Assembly (NCBI RefSeq): GCF_024978135.1
Contig: NZ_JANTEZ010000005.1
Coordinates: forward strand, 62,001 to 126,000
Reading direction: 5' to 3'
Source: Herbiconiux gentiana
GTDB taxonomy: Bacteria > Actinomycetota > Actinomycetes > Actinomycetales > Microbacteriaceae
DNA length: 64,000 bases
Shown: one piece after another, positions 58,959 through 64,000 of the stretch
Layout: the number at the start of each line of letters is the position of its first letter
How positions within the stretch are numbered: position 1 is the stretch's first letter
The notes under the pieces: model-generated
Seen by the model: the letters and a program-made list of their open reading frames with translations, nothing else
The model's database searches: none
Told to the model about the DNA's origin: nothing
Position numbers and translations under genes: made by a program

Positions 58959-60215
58959 TCAGGATCCACCCACCGAGGCAGACAAAGCGGCCGGGTCGGC
59001 CGGCGAGACGGAGCGGCCGCGCATCCGCTCGACGACCACCAGCACGATGGTCGCCAGGGCGAGCACCGCCAGCGCCGGGGCCGCGAGGTCGACGGCGGTC
59101 GCGAGGCCGAGGGCGGTCGCCGCCGCCCCCGCGCCGACGGCGGTGAGCGCCTGGAGCAGGTACGAAAAGAGGTAGAGCAGCGACAGCACCGCGCCGCGGT
59201 GCCCGGCCGGGGCCGCACGGTTCGCGAGGCCGAGGCCACCGGTGAAGGCGAACGAGTAGCCGATGCCGCCGACCACGCACCAGGCGAAGAAGAGGGGCAG
59301 CGACCCCGACGAGGCCGCCGCCGCCATCAGGCCGAGGCCGGCGAGCGACACGACGCCGCCGAGCACGATCGAGGTCAGGGCGGGCACCCGGCCGAGCAGC
59401 AGCGCCGTGACGCCGATGGTCGCCGACGAGATGCCGAGCAGGGCGCCCACGACGAGCAGGTCGGTGGTGCCCGTGAGCTCCCGCGCCATCTGCGCGCCGA
59501 GGGAGAGGAAGATCGCGCCGACGCTGTAGGCGGTGGCGACGGAGAGGGTGGCGGCCGCGAAGGCGAGGGCGATGCCCCGCGGCAGACGGAGGGCCTGCGG
59601 GCGGAGGGCGGACCGCGCATCCTGACCCGGTGCCGAGGCGGGACGGTCGTCGGGGGTCAGCAGCACGGCCAGGAAGGCCAGGAGCGCCAGCGCGAACAGC
59701 ACCACGAAGCCGAGCACCAGCGGGAGCGGGGCGTACTGCGCCAGGAGCCCCGAGACCACCAGGGCGAGGGTGAGCCCGGTGGAGGTCGCGACGGTCGTCA
59801 TCGAGCTCGCGCGGCGGGGGTTCGGCCAGGGGTTGTGCTCGACGAGCGCCGCACTGGCGGCACCGAGGGCGAAGCCGGTGCCGATGCCCTGCAGCACGCG
59901 GCCCGCGAAGAGGAAGCCGACGTTCGGGGCGGCCGCGAAGACGAGGGCGGCGACCGCCAGCAGCGCGATGCCGAGCAGCATGGCGCGGCGGCGGCCGATC
60001 GCGTCGCTGATGCCGCCGAAGAGCAGCAGCACGATCAGCAGGGCGAGCGGGTAGGCGCCGAACACCGACGTCGTCACCACGGGAGGCAGCGACCACTCCG
60101 CGGCGTAGCTCGGGTAGAGCACGCTGGCCGCTCCGCTGGACCACAGGCACAGCGCCAGCACCGTGGTCGCCGCCCAGAACGTGCCCCGGCGCCCGAGGCG
60201 CGCTGCTGTCGTCAT
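58959..60215 (-). CDS. MFS exporter under HxlR control
   Basis: A 418-residue major facilitator with twelve segments. GGISDAIGRRRAML is the loop 2-3 motif and GRVLQGIGTGFALGAASA lies in helix 4. Likely a small-molecule exporter. The promoter TTGGAA, 17 bases, TACTCT ends six bases before the ATG, so the mRNA is leaderless. The -35 lies inside a TTGAATTTCCAA dyad next to the divergent HxlR gene, so regulation by HxlR is likely. Confidence 0.9.
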   Translation of the reverse strand: MTTAARLGRRGTFWAATTVLALCLWSSGAASVLYPSYAAEWSLPPVVTTSVFGAYPLALLIVLLLFGGISDAIGRRRAMLLGIALLAVAALVFAAAPNVGFLFAGRVLQGIGTGFALGAASAALVEHNPWPNPRRASSMTTVATSTGLTLALVVSGLLAQYAPLPLVLGFVVLFALALLAFLAVLLTPDDRPASAPGQDARSALRPQALRLPRGIALAFAAATLSVATAYSVGAIFLSLGAQMARELTGTTDLLVVGALLGISSATIGVTALLLGRVPALTSIVLGGVVSLAGLGLMAAAASSGSLPLFFAWCVVGGIGYSFAFTGGLGLANRAAPAGHRGAVLSLLYLFSYLLQALTAVGAGAAATALGLATAVDLAAPALAVLALATIVLVVVERMRGRSVSPADPAALSASVGGS

Positions 60216-60221
60216 GTCGTC

Positions 60222-60250
60222 AGAGTAGCGGTCTGAGTTTGAATTTCCAA
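60222..60250 (-). promoter_or_regulatory. MFS promoter with overlapping HxlR-type operator
   Basis: On the minus strand TTGGAA (60245-60250), 17 bases and TACTCT (60222-60227). The -35 overlaps the dyad TTGAATTTCCAA at 60239-60250, whose size and AT-rich centre suit an HxlR/winged-helix dimer. Confidence 0.6.
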
Positions 60251-60267
60251 TACAGAGGGGCCGGACG

Positions 60268-60273
60268 TACCAT
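60268..60273 (+). promoter_or_regulatory. -10 box of a leaderless promoter (TACCAT) for the HxlR gene
   Basis: TACCAT ends seven bases before the ATG at 60281 and supports that start over the in-frame ATG at 60272. Confidence 0.45.
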
Positions 60274-60280
60274 GGTGGCC

Positions 60281-60748
60281 ATGACCGACCCCGCGAGCCG
60301 GCCCGCCGACGGGCCCCGGTGCCAGATCGTGCGCACGCTCGACGTGGTCGGCGAGAAGTGGTCGCTGCTCGTCGTGCGCGACGCCTTCCGCGGGCTCACC
60401 CGCTTCTCGGAGTTCAAGGAGTCCCTCGGCGCCCCGAGCGACATCCTCAGCGCGCGGCTCGCGAAGCTGGTCGAGAGCGGCGTGCTCGAGAAGCGGCCGT
60501 ACCGGGCCCCGGGGTCGCGCGAGCGCTCGAGCTACCACCTCACCGAGGCGGGGCGGGGGCTCGCGGTCGTGATCGGGGCATTGGTGCAGTGGGGGGACGC
60601 GTACAACCCCTACGAGGGTGGGGCGTCGTCGGTGCTGGTCGCCGGGGAGGAGCCGGTGTCGCTGGCGTTCGTCGACGCCGAGGGGCGGGCGGTGGCGCCG
60701 GTGGACGTGACGATCGCGCCGGGGCCGGCGGCGCGGACGCGCTGGTAG
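60281..60748 (+). CDS. HxlR-family transcriptional regulator
   Basis: A 155-residue HxlR regulator: the conserved cysteine Cys14 (PRCQIVRTLDVVGEKWSLLVVRDAF), a winged helix with FSEFKESLGAPSDILSARLAKLVESGVLEKRPY and a short C-terminal extension. Many HxlR proteins sense reactive electrophiles or quinones through this cysteine. It is divergent from an MFS exporter with an operator-like dyad between them. Confidence 0.9.
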   Translation: MTDPASRPADGPRCQIVRTLDVVGEKWSLLVVRDAFRGLTRFSEFKESLGAPSDILSARLAKLVESGVLEKRPYRAPGSRERSSYHLTEAGRGLAVVIGALVQWGDAYNPYEGGASSVLVAGEEPVSLAFVDAEGRAVAPVDVTIAPGPAARTRW

Positions 60749-60783
60749 GGGTTCGGCGTGTGTCGCGCGTCGCCCGCCGCGGG

Positions 60784-61509
60784 TCAGTCGGGGGTCGCCC
60801 CGTCGGGGTCGTTGCGGTGGATGGCGCGGCGCACCCGCTCCACGACCCCCGAGGCGGGCGGTTCGTTGTAGGCGTTCGCGAGCTCCTGCCCCGACATCGC
60901 GGCGATGGCGGCCATTACGTCGTCGGTGAGCCTCCGTCGCGCGCGCGCCGAGCCCGCCTCGCCATAGCCCGCCGACTCGATCGGCTCGCCGAAGCGGATG
61001 GTCACGGGCGTCACACGGGGAACGCGCGCGCCGTCGGGTTGGAGGTTCTCGGTGCCGCTGAGCGCGACCGGCACGATCGGGCATCCGGTCGTCAACCCCA
61101 GCCAGGCCACCCCGGTGCGGCCCCGGTAGAGCCGGCCGTCGCGGGAGCGGGTGCCCTCGGGGTAGATGGCGAAGGCGCCGCCCGACTCGAGCACCTCGCG
61201 GCCGCGCTCGAGGGAGTCCTGCGCGGCGGTCGCGCTGTCGCGATCGACCGGGATGGCGCCGATCGACTCGAAGAACGTCTTCGAGACGCGGCCCTTCAGG
61301 CCCTCCCCCGTGAAGTACTCCTGCTTGGCGAGGAAGCGCACGTCGCGGGGGGCGATGACGGTGATCACGACGCTGTCCATGAAGCTGAGGTGGTTGCTCG
61401 CGAGCAGCACGGCGCCCTCGCGGGGAACGAGCTCCCGCCCGATCACGGTCGGCCGGTACACGACGCCGGCGAGGGGTCGGGCGAGGCCCCGGGCGATCGT
61501 CTTCAACAT
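60784..61509 (-). CDS. 1-acyl-glycerol-3-phosphate acyltransferase family (PlsC-like)
   Basis: A 241-residue acyltransferase: the catalytic HX4D as NHLSFMDS (His40, Asp45), GAIPVDRDS, YPEGTRSRDG for substrate phosphate, and VPVALSGTEN. It would transfer an acyl group to lysophosphatidic acid or a similar lipid at the membrane. Start at MLKTIARGL; the open frame upstream has no homologous sequence. Convergent with HxlR (35 bases apart) and divergent from the DUF3105 gene. Confidence 0.9.
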   Translation of the reverse strand: MLKTIARGLARPLAGVVYRPTVIGRELVPREGAVLLASNHLSFMDSVVITVIAPRDVRFLAKQEYFTGEGLKGRVSKTFFESIGAIPVDRDSATAAQDSLERGREVLESGGAFAIYPEGTRSRDGRLYRGRTGVAWLGLTTGCPIVPVALSGTENLQPDGARVPRVTPVTIRFGEPIESAGYGEAGSARARRRLTDDVMAAIAAMSGQELANAYNEPPASGVVERVRRAIHRNDPDGATPD

Positions 61510-61669
61510 CCCCCGATGCTCGCACGCGATGCATGCCCCCCGGGCTATGGTGCTGCTCACTGCTTTTTCATAGGCGGCTGCGGCATCCTGGCGATGGTTG
61601 TCGCTGCAACCTGCTCGCACCACCTGCTCGCACCACCCTGCTCCGCCTGCCCTGCTCCCGTTCGTCGAA

Positions 61670-62374
61670 ATGAGACCCGTGCCCTCCGAACCCACCTCCT
61701 CCGTGCCCCCGAAGGCCAAAGACCAGGCCAAGAAGCTCACGGTGAAGCAGGAGCGCGAAGCGCGCCGCGCCGAGAAGGTCGCCCAGATGATCGCGCAGCA
61801 GAAGAAGCAGCAGCGCAACCGCCGCATCGGCATCTTCGGTGGCGCAGCGGCCGGTGTGATCGCGCTCGGCCTCGTCATCACCTTCGTCGTCACGAGCGCC
61901 GAGCCCAAGGTCGACCCGGCCTCGATCTCGATCGGGGAGCTGCAGAGCTACGACAACCTCACCTCGAACCACGTCACGGGCACCGTCGACTACGCCCAGA
62001 CCCCGCCCGCCGGCGGCGACCACAACGCCGTCTGGCTGAACTGCGGCGTCTACGACCAGGCCGTGCCCAACGAGAACGCGGTGCACGCGCTCGAGCACGG
62101 CGCCGTCTGGGTCACCTACGACCCCGCGGTCGTCGACGAGGCCGGTGTCGAGACCCTGCGCTCGGAGCTGCCCGACACCTACGTCGTGCTCTCGCCCTAC
62201 GAGGGCCTCGCCTCGCCGGTCGTGGCCTCCGCCTGGGGCAATCAGGTCTTCCTCGACGGCGTCGACGACGAGCGCCTCGGAGACTTCGTGCAGAAGTTCT
62301 GGCGCTCGAACGACGCCCCCGAGCCCGGCGCCGCCTGCACCGGCGGGCTCGACGCCTCCGGCAAGGTGGCCTGA
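61670..62374 (+). CDS. DUF3105 membrane-anchored protein
   Basis: A 234-residue protein: a strongly charged cytosolic part (KDQAKKLTVKQEREARRAEKVAQMIAQQKKQQRNRR), one membrane segment (about 55-75) and an external DUF3105 domain with PPAGGDHNAVWLNCGVYD and NAVHALEHGAVWVTY, whose Cys and His residues are conserved in the family. ATG at 61670 chosen; a GTG at 61679 is possible. It is followed after six bases by a DUF305 gene, a pairing common in actinobacteria. Function not settled. Confidence 0.87.
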   Translation: MRPVPSEPTSSVPPKAKDQAKKLTVKQEREARRAEKVAQMIAQQKKQQRNRRIGIFGGAAAGVIALGLVITFVVTSAEPKVDPASISIGELQSYDNLTSNHVTGTVDYAQTPPAGGDHNAVWLNCGVYDQAVPNENAVHALEHGAVWVTYDPAVVDEAGVETLRSELPDTYVVLSPYEGLASPVVASAWGNQVFLDGVDDERLGDFVQKFWRSNDAPEPGAACTGGLDASGKVA

Positions 62375-62379
62375 GCGGG

Positions 62380-63132
62380 GTGACCTCCTCGTCCTCGTCG
62401 CCTGACTCCCCTCTCCACGAGGGGGCTCCGGATGCTCGGCGCCCCTCGCGCGGCCGCCTCACCCTCGCGGCGATCGTGGCCGCGGTACTCGTGGCGGTCG
62501 TCGCGTTCTCGGCCGGCTGGCTCGCAGCACCCCGCACCGCCACCCCGACCGACACCGGAGTCGAGGCCGGCTTCGCGCGGGACATGCAGACCCACCACGA
62601 CCAGGCCGTGCAGATGGCGCTGATCATCCGAGAGCAGAGCGACGACCCGGCCATCCGCTCGCTCGCCTACGACATCGCGACCTCGCAGGCGCAGCAGTCA
62701 GGGCAGATGTACGCGTGGTTGAACGCGTGGGGCCTGCCCCAGGCGTCGTCGCAGCCCGAGATGACGTGGATGCTCCAGCCGACCCTCGACGGGTCGGACG
62801 GGCACGCGCACGGGGGCTCGTCGTCGGCGCCGGACGGGACAGCCGGTGCGGGCGGCGCTGGATCGGGCACCGCCCCCATGGTTCCCGGCGAGCCGATGCC
62901 CGGCATGGCGACCTCCGCCGACCTCGACCGCCTCTCCGGCCTGACCGGGGTGGAGGCGGAGACGCTGTTCCTGCAGCTGATGATCGCCCACCACCAGGGT
63001 GGCGTCGAGATGGCCCAGGCCGCGCTCGCGCGCACGACGAACCCGCTGGTGACCGCGCTCGCGAAGGCCATCGTGTTCGCGCAGTCCGGCGAGATCCAGT
63101 ACATGCAGGAGCTCCTGGCCGCCCGCAGCTGA
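62380..63132 (+). CDS. DUF305 protein
   Basis: A 250-residue protein with a short cytosolic start, one membrane segment (about 25-45) and two DUF305 halves, each with a histidine pair: MQTHHDQAVQMAL and MIAHHQGGVEMAQ. The Met/His-rich helices suggest metal, perhaps copper, binding outside the membrane; this is inference from the family. A Gly/Ser/Ala/Pro linker separates the halves. The GTG start lies six bases after the DUF3105 stop. Confidence 0.88.
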   Translation: MTSSSSSPDSPLHEGAPDARRPSRGRLTLAAIVAAVLVAVVAFSAGWLAAPRTATPTDTGVEAGFARDMQTHHDQAVQMALIIREQSDDPAIRSLAYDIATSQAQQSGQMYAWLNAWGLPQASSQPEMTWMLQPTLDGSDGHAHGGSSSAPDGTAGAGGAGSGTAPMVPGEPMPGMATSADLDRLSGLTGVEAETLFLQLMIAHHQGGVEMAQAALARTTNPLVTALAKAIVFAQSGEIQYMQELLAARS

Positions 63133-63204
63133 TACGCCCGCCGGCGGCCCGTCGTGAGCGGCCATGCACCGAGCGTCAGGCGCCGGGTGCCGACCGTCGG
63201 CCCG

Positions 63205-63999
63205 TCAGCGGCGGTGACGCCAGCGGTACGCGACCGTGACGACGGTGGCCGCCGCGACACCCGCCGCGAGGAGCGGGACGCTCGTCAGCAGCGCCGCCGC
63301 GAGGCCGGCGGCGGACGCGAGGAGGACACCGTCCAGCGCCCAGGCGAGCCGGACGGCCGCCATCGGGTCGCCCATCGCGGTCGGCACCGGGGTCAGCAGC
63401 ACCGGCGGGAACGGCCCCTTCAGCGCCGCCGCCAGCCGCCCGGCCAGCGCGAGCGCGGCGAGCAGGGCCGTCGGTCCGGCAGCAGCGAACGGGGCGACTC
63501 CCGTCAGGAGCCAGACCACCGCGACCCCGGCGGCCACCGCGATCAGGGCCGCGAGAGCCGGGAACAGCAGGTGGCTCGCCACGAGCTGCGTGTCGCCGAT
63601 TCCGTAGAGCGGCAGATCGGCGGCGGTGTCGGCGGCATGGCGGATGCCGTCGGTCAGCGGGCCGAGGGCGGCGTAGGCCATCACACCGGCCACCGCGCCG
63701 AGCAGCCACCCGGGCATCGCCGGCGCGGTCGCCAGCGCGAGGAGGGCTGTGGCGAGGACGAGCCCGAGCACCCCGGCGGCGAGCCGCCCCGGAGTGCGGA
63801 CGGCCCCGACGACGTCGCGGACGAGGAACAGACCCGCCCGCCCGCGCCCTGCTCCCACGGCGACGAGGCCTCGCCCGAGCTGCGGGCGACGCCGGTAGAG
63901 CTGAGCGGCGATGTCGAAGTCCAGCCCCGCGGCGTAGCTCGTGGCGGAGCTCCAGCGCGAGGCCTGGGCCGTGAGCTCGCCGGCACGGAGCGTGTTCAT
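63205..63999 (-). CDS. Multi-pass membrane protein, possibly partial
   Basis: A 264-residue frame reaching the window edge. Hydrophilic N-terminus with SYAAGLDFDIAAQLYRRRPQLGRG, then about six hydrophobic segments with a short GIRHAADTAADLPLYGIGDTQLVASHLLFPAL loop. The ATG at 63999 is the last possible codon in the window, so the gene may well begin outside; the soluble opening reads like the middle of a longer protein. I do not recognise the family; an exporter permease is one possibility. Confidence 0.6.
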   Translation of the reverse strand: MNTLRAGELTAQASRWSSATSYAAGLDFDIAAQLYRRRPQLGRGLVAVGAGRGRAGLFLVRDVVGAVRTPGRLAAGVLGLVLATALLALATAPAMPGWLLGAVAGVMAYAALGPLTDGIRHAADTAADLPLYGIGDTQLVASHLLFPALAALIAVAAGVAVVWLLTGVAPFAAAGPTALLAALALAGRLAAALKGPFPPVLLTPVPTAMGDPMAAVRLAWALDGVLLASAAGLAAALLTSVPLLAAGVAAATVVTVAYRWRHRR

Positions 64000-64000
64000 C

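Noticed and set aside
60319-62379. 937-codon plus-strand frame covering HxlR, acyltransferase and DUF3105
   Set aside because: It crosses three real genes in other frames; only the DUF305 part from 62380 is genuine.
1-64000. CRISPR array, tRNA, rRNA, insertion sequence or prophage
   Set aside because: No regularly spaced repeats with unique spacers, no tRNA-like cloverleaf, no transposase or integrase frame seen on reading both strands. The tandem arrays found have no spacers.

Overview
The window is high-GC (about 70%) DNA with the gene style of an actinobacterium, most likely a member of the Microbacteriaceae. That placement is inferred from codon use, ATGA/GTGA-coupled operons, many leaderless start sites preceded by TAnnnT -10 boxes, alternate-type (SipW) signal peptides and the overall gene families. 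It cannot be taken to genus. No rRNA, tRNA, CRISPR array, insertion sequence or phage was seen. Coding density is very high and no gene-free stretch exceeds about 205 bases.

Layout. 1-2432: end of a methionine ABC importer (metQ-metN-metI). 2492-4402: secreted alkaline phosphatase behind a PHO-box-like direct repeat. 4529-12048: two small oxidoreductases with a divergent TetR regulator, DUF1697, a lipid kinase, a CGNR zinc-finger protein divergent from an EamA-DUF2945 fusion, and a zinc alcohol dehydrogenase. 12254-14853: a translationally coupled operon of two SipW-type exported proteins, an LASTG surface protein and a Ser/His signal peptidase. 14938-16660: TetR and SDR flanking a perfect palindrome. 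16783-20107: a tightly coupled operon of an acyl-CoA-dehydrogenase-like flavoprotein, a PIG-L deacetylase/methyltransferase fusion and a family 2 glycosyltransferase. 20216-34191: mixed housekeeping and accessory genes (XRE-cupin, thioredoxin-reductase-like, SDR, Bcr/CflA-type MFS, hydrolases, PPK2, FHA, amidohydrolase, histidine phosphatase, VIT1-type transporter).

34211-48816 contains nearly a whole methionine salvage pathway in two parts. The first is mtnD divergent from an RbsBAC-like ABC importer plus a methylthioribose kinase. The second is the operon mtnA-mtnK-mtnC-mtnB. Between them lie a lower-GC gene for a seven-bladed-propeller protein with three cell-wall-binding type 2 repeats, a class IV PLP enzyme, a YeaQ-type membrane protein and an orphan LuxR response regulator. 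The importer is best read as a methylthioribose transporter, which is an inference from context.

48892-63999: a class V aminotransferase-like protein, DUF2510 membrane protein, HAD phosphatase, GH114-like lipoprotein, an ABC-2 exporter with its own two-component system in one coupled operon, an acyl-CoA oxidase, an MFS exporter divergent from an HxlR regulator, an acyltransferase, a DUF3105-DUF305 pair, and a membrane protein running to the window edge.

Two themes recur. Sulfur and methionine economy appears in MetNIQ, the mtn genes and a possible SfnB-like flavoprotein. Small divergent regulator/target pairs often have visible operators. Strong inverted repeats sit at five convergent gene junctions and probably end transcription in both directions.
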